Source: Rhodothermales bacterium (GTDB taxonomy: Bacteria > Bacteroidota > Rhodothermia > Rhodothermales > BA12). Taken from it: a DNA stretch of 33,915 bases. The stretch's first letter is position 1; each line of letters starts with the position of its first letter. Where the stretch lies: positions 1 to 33,915 of the forward strand of contig JACSSA010000089.1 of the NCBI GenBank assembly GCA_014879465.1, read 5' to 3'. Below, piece by piece: positions 8,292 to 15,132 of this stretch. The translations under genes and the position numbers were made by a program. The notes beneath the pieces are model-generated. The model saw only the letters and a list, made by a program, of their open reading frames with translations. It made no database searches and had not been told where the DNA came from.

Positions 8292-9056
8292 ATGTCTACG
8301 CTCGACACGTCCATTCCGGGGCAGCTGCGTGCCCTGATCCGGCTCCAGTACCTCGACAGCCAACTCGACAACCTCAAAAAGCTTCAGGGCAGCCTTCCCA
8401 ACGAGATCCGCGACCTCGAAGACGAGAAAACCGGCCTCGAAACCCGCCTGCGTAACCTCACGCAGGAAGCCGAAGAAGACGAACGGACGCAAAAAGACGC
8501 CGAGGCCTCCATCCGCGACTCGGAGGCGCTCATCAAGCGCTACACCGAGCAGCAAAACACGGTGCGCAACAACCGCGAGTACGACGCGCTCACCAAGGAG
8601 ATCGAAGCCCAGCGTCAGCGCATCATCGAGGCGCAAGCTCGGATGGACGGCGTCAAGAACAACGTCTCCGACCGCGAAATCACCCGCGAGGAGGCCACCG
8701 TCCGCCTTGGCGAACTCGACACGCTGCTGGCCTCGAAGCGCTCCGAACTCTCGGACGTGATGGACGAGACGCGCTCGGAAGCCGACGCCATCTCGGAGCG
8801 TCGCACCGCCGCCACCGAGGCGGTGGATGCGCGCTACCTCAACGCCTACGAACGGCTTCGCAGCCGCGTCCGCGACGGGCGCGCCGTGGTGCCGCTGGAG
8901 CGCGGCGCTGCCGGCGGCTACGCCGTGCCGCCGCAGCGGCAGGTGGAAATCCGCCAGCGCACCCGCATCATCCCGTGCGAAAACACGGGCCGCATCATCG
9001 TGGACGAGGTGCTCTTCCGCGAAGTCGGCGACGAGATGTCAGCTCAGCAGGTCTGA
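8292..9056 (+). CDS. coiled-coil protein with degenerate C4 zinc ribbon (DUF164/CT398-like)
   Basis: The 254-residue product has a long antiparallel coiled coil (about residues 10-185, rich in Glu/Arg/Gln/Leu) and a C-terminal segment matching the zinc-ribbon domain of the DUF164/CT398 family: VPPQRQVEIRQRTRIIPCENTGRIIVDE. In usual members this segment carries two CxxC pairs (CGGC and CxxCGRIL). Here the first pair is replaced by GAAGG (around 205-209) and the second by C229-E-N-T, leaving one cysteine. Zinc binding is therefore probably lost. The gene is on its own, followed by a hairpin and the RNase P RNA. The cellular role of the family is unclear. Confidence 0.8.
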   Translation: MSTLDTSIPGQLRALIRLQYLDSQLDNLKKLQGSLPNEIRDLEDEKTGLETRLRNLTQEAEEDERTQKDAEASIRDSEALIKRYTEQQNTVRNNREYDALTKEIEAQRQRIIEAQARMDGVKNNVSDREITREEATVRLGELDTLLASKRSELSDVMDETRSEADAISERRTAATEAVDARYLNAYERLRSRVRDGRAVVPLERGAAGGYAVPPQRQVEIRQRTRIIPCENTGRIIVDEVLFREVGDEMSAQQV

Positions 9057-9087
9057 ACCTTCTCGTCCGCAAGACGTACCCTTTGGT

Positions 9088-9130
9088 GCACCTGCTTGGC
9101 CGCCCGCGCCAGGCAGGTGCGCTGTTCTTT
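9088..9130 (+). terminator. probable terminator of the coiled-coil gene
   Basis: Arms GCACCTGC (9088-9095) and GCAGGTGC (9113-9120) pair perfectly and are extended inward by GGC/GCC after a 2-nt mismatch. They are followed by the T-rich GCTGTTCTTT. It sits between the stop at 9056 and the 5' end of RNase P RNA. Confidence 0.55.
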
Positions 9131-9140
9131 GGCAACACCG

Positions 9141-9576
9141 GCTCCGGGCCAGACCGTCGCGTTCGCCCGCTCCGCATGGAGCGGCGCTGCGAGGAAAGTC
9201 CGAACACCACAGAGCAACCGTGCTTCCTAACGGGAAGGCGTCTCCGCCGGGAGGCGACCGCACGTGCAACAGAAAACAGGTCCGCCGATGGCCGCGCCTC
9301 GGGCAACCGGGGCCGGATCAGGTGAGGAGTGAAACGGTAGGGTAAGAGCCTACCGGCGCGTCGGGCAACCGGCGCGGCCAGGCAAACCGCACGGGGTGCA
9401 AGGCCAAGCAGTTTCGTCCCGCAAGGTGCTCCAGCTCGGAGCAAGCCGTACGGCTGGCGGAACGGGTAGGCTGCTCGAGCGGCGCGGCGACGCGTCGCCC
9501 AGATAGATGACGGTCCGGTCGGCGCGGCGGTTGCAGCCCGCGTCGGGCGACAGAATTCGGCTTATCGGCCCGGAGC
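9141..9576 (+). ncRNA. rnpB: RNase P RNA (bacterial class A)
   Basis: The catalytic RNA that removes tRNA 5' leaders. The universal 5' core GAGGAAAGTCC lies at 9191-9201 and the 3' core ACAGAATTCGGCTTAT at 9550-9565. An L15-like GGTAAGAGC at 9341-9349, inside a GGTAGG/CCTACC stem, would pair with the tRNA CCA end. The ends were set by a perfect 10-bp P1 helix: GCTCCGGGCC (9141-9150) with GGCCCGGAGC (9567-9576). About 436 nt fits class A. Open frames across this stretch are chance products. An intrinsic terminator follows at once. Confidence 0.95.
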
Positions 9577-9588
9577 GGCTGCAACACA

Positions 9589-9629
9589 GAGAGGGACGCG
9601 CCCCGGCGGGCACGTCCCTCTCGCTTTTT
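9589..9629 (+). terminator. intrinsic terminator after rnpB
   Basis: Perfect 10-bp stem GAGAGGGACG (9589-9598) with CGTCCCTCTC (9613-9622), then GC and a TTTTT run (9625-9629). This is a classical Rho-independent terminator placed 12 bp after the P1 helix. It also separates rnpB from the convergent secG. Confidence 0.85.
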
Positions 9630-9655
9630 AAGACCCATTCAGGGGGCCGTCCCGG

Positions 9656-10042
9656 TCAGTTTTGCGGCGCGGCTGGAGCCGGTGCGGGGGCGGCGTTGCC
9701 CGCCGGTGCGGGCGTAGCCGTGCCGTTGGAGGCTCCGGGAGTCGCCGGGGTGGCAGCGGGGGCGGGAGCGGCTTGCGTGGGCGCGGAGACGGGGGCGCGC
9801 TGGCCGGGGCGCTCCACGACGAAGCCGGTGAGCAGGCACAGAAACAGCAGTGTGCTGCCGAGCGCCCACGTCGCCTTCTGGATGAAGTCCGGCGCTTGCC
9901 GCGCGCCGAGAATCTGCTGGCTGGTGGATGCGCCCATCCCCGCGAGGCCGTCGCCCTTGCCGCTTTGCAGCAGCACCGCGCCAACGAGCAGGACGGAGAC
10001 GATGGCGATCAGGACGATCAGCAGGCCGAAGAGAAGTCCCAT
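9656..10042 (-). CDS. secG: preprotein translocase subunit SecG
   Basis: SecG is the small accessory subunit of the SecYEG channel. The 128-residue product has the two membrane helices (about residues 3-25 and 57-75) and the conserved link VLLQSGKGDGLAGMGASTSQQILGARQAPDFIQKATW. A Pro/Ala-rich tail of about 45 residues (84-128) with no hydrophobic segment follows; it is longer than in the typical SecG of 75-110 residues. The ATG at 10042 gives the standard N terminus directly before the first helix. It converges on rnpB and follows a damaged small gene on the same strand. Confidence 0.92.
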   Translation of the reverse strand: MGLLFGLLIVLIAIVSVLLVGAVLLQSGKGDGLAGMGASTSQQILGARQAPDFIQKATWALGSTLLFLCLLTGFVVERPGQRAPVSAPTQAAPAPAATPATPGASNGTATPAPAGNAAPAPAPAAPQN

Positions 10043-10059
10043 GACGGTATTCGAAAGAG

Positions 10060-10535
10060 GCAATACAAGCCTTCTGCAACGCCGCATCGCCCCCGATACG
10101 TTCCGCGCTGCTGCCGTCTTCTGCGTGAGGATCGTTGGAAGGCGCATTGCCGAGGCGGCCTTCTTTGCCCCACAGCCATGCTTCGGCGAGCACCGGATAG
10201 GCGCGAATCCAACAAAACGCCAGCGCCACGAGCGAGGCCGTGCGCCCCGCGCAGCACATCGGGCGTGACCCACGTTGGGGCGGGTTGGTAGGCGCGCAGC
10301 ACGAGCAGCAGGCCCAGCAGCGTGAAGGCGATGAACTTGGAGACGCCGTAGGCTCCGCGCGACGCGCGGCTTTGCACCAGCAGCTGGGCGAGCTTTGACG
10401 TGGTGGCTTGGAACGGCTCCACGCCCTCGGCCACCATCACCCCGCGCAGGCTGTCGGTGAGCACACCGCGCGGCAGAGTCAGATCGGGATCCAGATCGGA
10501 ATCAGGCCGAGGTGCGCAAACACCACCCACAGCAT
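10060..10535 (-). pseudogene. small membrane-protein gene with disrupted reading frame
   Basis: Coding-like codon use moves through three frames on the minus strand. ATG at 10535 gives the hydrophobic MLWVVFAHLGLIPIWIP and stops at 10479. A second frame (about 10485-10265) reads TLPRGVLTDSLRGVMVAEG, then SKFIAFTLLGLLLVLRAY. A third (about 10262-10060) reads RTASLVALAFCWIRAYPVL, then AEAWLWGKEGRLG. Joined, these would make a protein of about 150 residues with two or three membrane helices. Two frame breaks suggest a decayed gene or sequence errors. No family is recognised and the borders are approximate. It lies 50 bp behind the GH13 gene on the same strand. Confidence 0.4.
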
Positions 10536-10584
10536 GAGCTCTACGACATGGATTCGTCGGCCTAGGACCCTTTGCGGGTTGGTC

Positions 10585-11904
10585 CTATGTCACCAGTACG
10601 CAGTAGCCCCACGCGGGCAGGTCGAGCGTGTCGCCGTCCGCAAGCAGAACGGTCTCGCCGGTGATTGCGTCGCCGTACGCTCCGATGACGAACGGGCCGG
10701 TGAGCACGACGCGGCGCGGCGCGGCGCTGAAGTTGAACACGGCCAGCACCTTTGCGGCGTCGTTCTGCCGCACGAACGCGAGCACATGCGGTTCGCCGTC
10801 GGTGGGGACGCGCTGCATCGGTGCTCCAGCCGCTCCGGCGTGCAGGGCGGTCGTGGCGCGGCGCAGCGCAAGCAGCCGCCGGTAGAGCGCGCCGTGCGGG
10901 TGTTCGGGATCGGCGTCGCCCGGCCAGACGAGCGGGGCGCGGTCGAAGAACGGCAGCCGTCGATCCAGCCCGATCTCTTGCCCGTTGTAGACGAGCGGAA
11001 TGCCCGCGCCCACGCACGAGAGCGCGATGGCGGCGTCGTACACGGGGCCGAGCAGGCCGTAGGGCGTGCCGTCCCACGCGTTCTTGTCGTGGTTGGTGGC
11101 GAACGTCATCCGGAGCGCCTCGCGGGGCCACGCCGACGTGTTCCACGCGTAGAAGAGCCGCAGCGCATCGGCGGTGGCCTCGCCGCGCGCGATGCGGTGG
11201 ATGGCCTGCTCCCACGTCCACGCGTACGAGGCGTCGAAGGCGTCGGCGTGCAGGTCGCGGTCTTCCCACTCGGCCAAGAGAAGCACCGGCTTGACGGCTT
11301 CGAGGTGACGGCGGGCTTGCGCCCAGAAGTCCAGCGGCACATACCCGGCCACGTCGCAGCGGAAGCCGTCCACGTCGGCCTCGTCCACCCAAAAGCGCAT
11401 CGCCTCGGCCATCGCGCGGCGCAAGGCCGGGCGCGTGTAGTCGAGGTCTACGATATCGTCCCAGTCCCACCACGGCGTCGCGCGCATCTGCCCGTCGGAG
11501 TCGCGCCGGTACCAGTCCGGGTGCGCCTTGGCCCAGACGTGGTCGGGGGCGGTGTGGTTGGCAACCCAGTCGAGGATCACCTTCATGCCCAAGCGATGCG
11601 CCTCGGCCACGAAGTCCCGCAGGTCGCCGAGCGTGCCGAATTCGTCCGAAACTGCGACGTAGTCGCGCACGGCGTACGGACTGCCCAGACGGCCTTTGCG
11701 GTTTTTCTGCCCGATGGGGTGGATCGGCATCAGCCACAGGATCGTCGCGCCAAACGCGGCGAGTCGAGGCAGGTGCGCCTGCGCGGCGCGGAGGGTGCCG
11801 TCTGCGGTGAATTGGCGGAGGTTGATCTGGTAGATGGCACCGTCGTGCGCCCACGCCGGGGTGGCGACCCGAACGGGCGGCTGTGGAGCGAAGGCGTCGG
11901 TCAT
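10585..11904 (-). CDS. GH13-family alpha-amylase-like glycoside hydrolase
   Basis: The 439-residue product has the (beta/alpha)8 GH13 core: AIYQINLRQFTADGT, GATILWLMPIHPIG, the region I motif DWVANHT (112-118), region II DGFRCDVAG with nucleophile D184, region III LLLAEWED with acid/base E212, and region IV FATNHDKN with H272-D273. A small C-terminal beta domain follows. There is no signal peptide, so it should act in the cytoplasm on alpha-glucans or a related alpha-glucoside. Its ATG overlaps the stop of the phytoene synthase gene (ATGA, 11901-11904), so it is the third gene of the cruF-crtB unit. Exact substrate is not readable. Confidence 0.92.
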   Translation of the reverse strand: MTDAFAPQPPVRVATPAWAHDGAIYQINLRQFTADGTLRAAQAHLPRLAAFGATILWLMPIHPIGQKNRKGRLGSPYAVRDYVAVSDEFGTLGDLRDFVAEAHRLGMKVILDWVANHTAPDHVWAKAHPDWYRRDSDGQMRATPWWDWDDIVDLDYTRPALRRAMAEAMRFWVDEADVDGFRCDVAGYVPLDFWAQARRHLEAVKPVLLLAEWEDRDLHADAFDASYAWTWEQAIHRIARGEATADALRLFYAWNTSAWPREALRMTFATNHDKNAWDGTPYGLLGPVYDAAIALSCVGAGIPLVYNGQEIGLDRRLPFFDRAPLVWPGDADPEHPHGALYRRLLALRRATTALHAGAAGAPMQRVPTDGEPHVLAFVRQNDAAKVLAVFNFSAAPRRVVLTGPFVIGAYGDAITGETVLLADGDTLDLPAWGYCVLVT

Positions 11905-12797
11905 CGGACGAGGGCGAGGCGGAGAGCGTCGCGGCGCTCGGCGTAGTCGTCGCGGACGGTGAGCGTGATCTTGCGTCCGGTGGAGACGACGGCGCGGCGG
12001 CGGAGGTTGTCGTACCCGTGGGCGCGGATTTCGTTGAGGATCTCGCGGTACATCCGGGCGGCGGCGCGGATGGCGGGCTGAACGATGGGCAGCAGCCGAT
12101 CCACGGCGGCGAGGCCGGCGACGAACCGTGCTTCGGCGAGCGCCATCAGGTCTTCGAGCAGGGCGGCGTAGGCAGGCGTAGGCGTGCCGAGTGTGGCAAG
12201 GTCGACGCCTGCGGCGCGGAGACGGTCGGCGGGCAGATAGATGCGTCCGAGCACGTCGCGGTCTTCGCCGACGTCGCGGAGAATGTTGACGATCTGCATG
12301 CCGATGCCGAGGTCGCGTGCAGGAACGTCGAGCGCGGCGGTTCGCGCGTCGGGGGCTGTGAGAAACGGCAGCATCATTGCCCCCACGCATCCCCCGACGA
12401 GGTCGCTGTACCGGATCAGATCGGCGTCGGTCTCGGTCGTGCACCCTTCGATGTCCCAGCGAGCGCCTTCCATAAGTTGGCGTAGAGCGTCTTCGGGGAG
12501 TCCGAAGCGCGCGTGGACGCGGGCCAGACGCGGCCAGAGCGGCCCCTCGGGTGGTTGCCCGTTGAGCGTAGCGACGAGGCTCTGCTCCATTGCATCGAGG
12601 GCGTGGCGGGCGGCCTCGCGCCCGTGCTTGGGAAGCAGCACGTCGGCGACGCTGTCCACGCTGCGGCAGTAGAGGTAAAGCGTGGCGACGGGGAGCTGGA
12701 CGTCGCGCGGGAGCAGCCGCGTGGCGAGCGAGAAGGTGCGCGAATGGGCACGGAAGTCGTCCCAAAGGGCACGGTCGTCCAACAGGAAGGCATCCAT
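11901..12797 (-). CDS. crtB: phytoene/squalene synthase
   Basis: Condenses two prenyl diphosphates head to head. The 298-residue product has both aspartate-rich motifs: YCRSVDSVAD (D48 and D52) and NILRDVGEDRD (D175 and D179), plus the early RTFSLATRLLP and the RIYLP segment. Its partner CruF 4 bp upstream points to phytoene and carotenoids rather than hopanoid squalene, hence the symbol. The ATG at 12797 fits the family; a frame extension to 12842 runs into cruF. It is followed by an ATGA overlap with the GH13 gene. Confidence 0.88.
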   Translation of the reverse strand: MDAFLLDDRALWDDFRAHSRTFSLATRLLPRDVQLPVATLYLYCRSVDSVADVLLPKHGREAARHALDAMEQSLVATLNGQPPEGPLWPRLARVHARFGLPEDALRQLMEGARWDIEGCTTETDADLIRYSDLVGGCVGAMMLPFLTAPDARTAALDVPARDLGIGMQIVNILRDVGEDRDVLGRIYLPADRLRAAGVDLATLGTPTPAYAALLEDLMALAEARFVAGLAAVDRLLPIVQPAIRAAARMYREILNEIRAHGYDNLRRRAVVSTGRKITLTVRDDYAERRDALRLALVR

Positions 12798-12801
12798 CGG
12801 T

Positions 12802-13698
12802 TCAGGCGGCAACCGGCTTGGGGGGTGTCCGGCGCGGCGCACGGCGGAGCAGGTTGGGTGGCAGGAGCGCTACGCCTTGGGCGCGCACGGCGAGCAGCGG
12901 CATCGCCACCGCGACGGCCCCGATGGCGGCGGCCTCGGGCAGTCCGTGCAGCAGGCTCACGAGGAGCGGAAACAGGCCGTTGAGCGCGTAGAGCAGCGGT
13001 GCCCACGCCGTGGTGGCCCGCAGGCCTCCGCCGATGACCTCGTAGCCGAAGGCGATGACGAGCGCCACGCCGAACCATCCCGCCCAGTTGGAGATCGGCA
13101 TCCCGAAGAAAAACCCGCCGCTGGGGTACGTCCACATCGGGAAGGCACGGCTCATCGCCGGGTCGAGCGCCACGTCCCACAGCGTCATGAACACCGCCGC
13201 CACGACGATCCGTTCGGCGCGGCGCGACGTTACGCGGCTGGCCAGGTCGAGCGACAGCAGGCTCATTGCAAACCACGACGGCGGAATCAGGTAGGGCACA
13301 TGGTCGAGGAACTTCGGCCCCAGCCAGTCGCCGTACGCGTAGGCTCCAAAGGGAAAGCCCGTTGACGTGCCCATCAGTTCGCTCATACCGCCGCAAAACG
13401 TGCCCCAGAGGGCAAAAAACGCCAGTTGCGCCTTCGGATGCGTGCGAGCGTAGGCCAAGAGCGGCAGCAGCGGCAGCAGGCTGTTGTACAGCCACGTTGG
13501 GCCTTTGACGAGGCTCGGATAGGCAATGCCCATCCGGGCGAACACGAGGAGAATCGGCGGGTAGGCCTTGAGGGCGAGGGTGCCAAAGGTGGAGAAGACG
13601 ATGGTGCCGACGAACGTCCAGAAGACGATGCGGAACAGCCGCTCGCGCCGGGCGTCGGCGGCGGGATCAAGCAGCGCAGGGGCATCGTCAGGGAGCAA
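12802..13698 (-). CDS. cruF: carotenoid 1',2'-hydratase CruF-like
   Basis: The 298-residue integral membrane protein has about seven or eight helices and DUF422/CruF hallmarks: GTFCGGMSELMGTSTGFPFGAY, FLDHVPYLIPPSWFAM, TLWDVALDPAMS and YPSGGFFFGMPISNWAGWF. Known CruF enzymes hydrate the end of gamma-carotene or bisanhydrobacterioruberin-type carotenoids, giving a hydroxyl that is often glycosylated. The only usable start is TTG at 13698, since an in-frame TGA lies six codons upstream. It leads the cruF-crtB-GH13 unit and diverges from the WbqC-like gene. No CruG-type glycosyltransferase is present nearby. Confidence 0.85.
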   Translation of the reverse strand: MLPDDAPALLDPAADARRERLFRIVFWTFVGTIVFSTFGTLALKAYPPILLVFARMGIAYPSLVKGPTWLYNSLLPLLPLLAYARTHPKAQLAFFALWGTFCGGMSELMGTSTGFPFGAYAYGDWLGPKFLDHVPYLIPPSWFAMSLLSLDLASRVTSRRAERIVVAAVFMTLWDVALDPAMSRAFPMWTYPSGGFFFGMPISNWAGWFGVALVIAFGYEVIGGGLRATTAWAPLLYALNGLFPLLVSLLHGLPEAAAIGAVAVAMPLLAVRAQGVALLPPNLLRRAPRRTPPKPVAA

Positions 13699-13825
13699 GG
13701 CCGCAGTGGAATGTCAACCAACCAGAAGTGCGGGGACGAAAGACCAATCGTCGCGTTTTGATCCGGTTATTCCCCATCGGGCTGATCCGTCCGCCTCCCG
13801 CTCTCCGCCAGCCCCTTTTTTTCTC

Positions 13826-14476
13826 GTGCGCCTCGCCGTTTGTCCGCCCCTCTACTTCCCGCCGCTCTCCGTGCTGGCACTCGCTGCCCGTGCCGATCGG
13901 TTTGCCATGGGCGACACCTTCGTCTACAGCCGCCAGTCGGGCATGAACCGCATGCGCATCCGCTCGACCGCCGGAGCGATGTGGTTGACGGTGCCTGTCG
14001 GGACGGCCCACGGTCGCCGGGTGGACGAAGTACGTCTCGACGGCTGGCCCGAGGCGGCGCGGCACGCGAAGAAGGCGCTGCGCTTCGGCTACGGCAAAGC
14101 GCCGTTCTACGAGCATTACATCGACGACCTGCACGCGCTGCTCGACACGCCCTTCGCCACACTCGCCGACCTCACCGTCGCCTCGACCGCGTGGCTGTTC
14201 GAACGCTTCGGCTTGGATGCGCCGCTGCGGGCCTCGGCGCTGCCCGGTGCCCCCGGCGACCTCGCTGCGGTGGTTGAAGCCGTATCGCCCTCGTCGCTCG
14301 TCGCGCTTCCCGAAGCCCTCGCGCACGACCGCGCCGCCGTGGCGACGCCGGTGGAGGCGATGGCGTGGACGGAGCCAACGTACCGCCAGCCGTTTCCGGG
14401 CTTCGTCTCCGGCCTCTCCGCCGTCGATGCGCTGCTGATGCGCGGCCCGCGCGCGCGCGACCTTCTGGGCGGCTAA
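13826..14476 (+). CDS. WbqC-like family protein
   Basis: The 216-residue product matches the WbqC pattern: VRLAVCPPLYFPPLSVLALAARAD (compare the family's KVAIMQPYFFPYIGY), DTFVYSRQSGMNRMRIRS, WLTVPV, and the later HYIDDLHALLDTPFATLADL. WbqC-like proteins often occur with polysaccharide or glycolipid genes, but the chemistry is not settled. A GTG at 13826 gives the right N terminus; the upstream frame crosses the divergent promoter region. Its TAA shares two bases with the stop of the convergent lipoprotein gene. No sugar-transferase cluster is nearby, which is unusual for the family. Confidence 0.8.
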   Translation: MRLAVCPPLYFPPLSVLALAARADRFAMGDTFVYSRQSGMNRMRIRSTAGAMWLTVPVGTAHGRRVDEVRLDGWPEAARHAKKALRFGYGKAPFYEHYIDDLHALLDTPFATLADLTVASTAWLFERFGLDAPLRASALPGAPGDLAAVVEAVSPSSLVALPEALAHDRAAVATPVEAMAWTEPTYRQPFPGFVSGLSAVDALLMRGPRARDLLGG

Positions 14477-14979
14477 TTGCGGTACGCATCCACCCACGAA
14501 ACCGTGCCGCCGCGTGCGAGCAGCCTAAGCGCCGCCGGCGTCAGCGCGACGCGCACCTCCCCGCGCTCGACGGAGACGGTGAAGTAGGTGCCCGGCGGGA
14601 CGAGCGTCGTCCGGCCTTGCGCGTCGGCGACTTCTTCGTTCACCGCGCCCAGCGACGTGGCGGCGCGGCCCAGCGGCCCCGACACTTCGAACCGCTCGAG
14701 CATCGGGTGCGACGGGTTGGACGGGACGAGGGCGACGACGTAGCGGTCGGGCAGCGATGCGGCGGTGCGAACGACCCGGTAGGTGGCAATCTCTCGGTTG
14801 AAGCGGACACCCGGCAGCGCCGGATCGTCGCCGAGCGGCCCCGAGGGCGTCGTCTCGACAGGGCGGAGGCCGCCTCCGCTGGCCGCCGTGCGCTCGAACC
14901 GAAACGGAGCATCGCCGGAGGACGGGCGATGGGAGACGCAGGCCGAAGCGGCGAGGGCGAGCAGCAAAAAAAGGCGCAT
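14473..14979 (-). CDS. predicted lipoprotein, function unknown
   Basis: The 168-residue product starts with a short lipoprotein signal, MRLFLLLALAASAC, with lipid-carrying C14. The mature part has no recognised domain; it is rich in beta-type segments such as TYRVVRTAASLPDRYVVALVP and GTYFTVSVERGEVRVALTP. It should be attached to a membrane on the periplasmic side. Its stop codon overlaps the WbqC-like gene end, and it diverges from the symporter with 153 bp between them. Confidence 0.72.
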   Translation of the reverse strand: MRLFLLLALAASACVSHRPSSGDAPFRFERTAASGGGLRPVETTPSGPLGDDPALPGVRFNREIATYRVVRTAASLPDRYVVALVPSNPSHPMLERFEVSGPLGRAATSLGAVNEEVADAQGRTTLVPPGTYFTVSVERGEVRVALTPAALRLLARGGTVSWVDAYRN

Positions 14980-15093
14980 GGAACGACGGATACGCTAAGG
15001 CAACGTGCCACCCCGGCGGTTGCGTATGAAGGAGGCGTGCACCGTCTAAGGAAAAGCGGGCAGGATTTCGGGCGCAACGGGGCGTCGTCTCGT

Positions 15094-15101
15094 TACCTTC
15101 C
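15094..15101 (+). promoter_or_regulatory. candidate -7 box for the symporter gene
   Basis: TACCTTCC resembles the Bacteroidota TAnnTTTG box. A TTTCG at 15066-15070 lies about 23 bp upstream, roughly where a -33 TTTG element would be. It ends 31 bp before the ATG at 15133. Confidence 0.35.
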
Positions 15102-15132
15102 GGTTTCGTTTCACCACCCCGAGCCGTCTCCC

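Noticed and set aside
9077-9085. TACCCTTTG as promoter of rnpB
   Set aside because: It lies before the hairpin at 9088-9120, which would sit between it and the mature RNA; the true promoter is more likely near 9100-9131.
9318-9638. Open frames on both strands across the RNase P RNA
   Set aside because: The stretch has the conserved core elements and a closing P1 helix of RNase P RNA; the frames are by chance.
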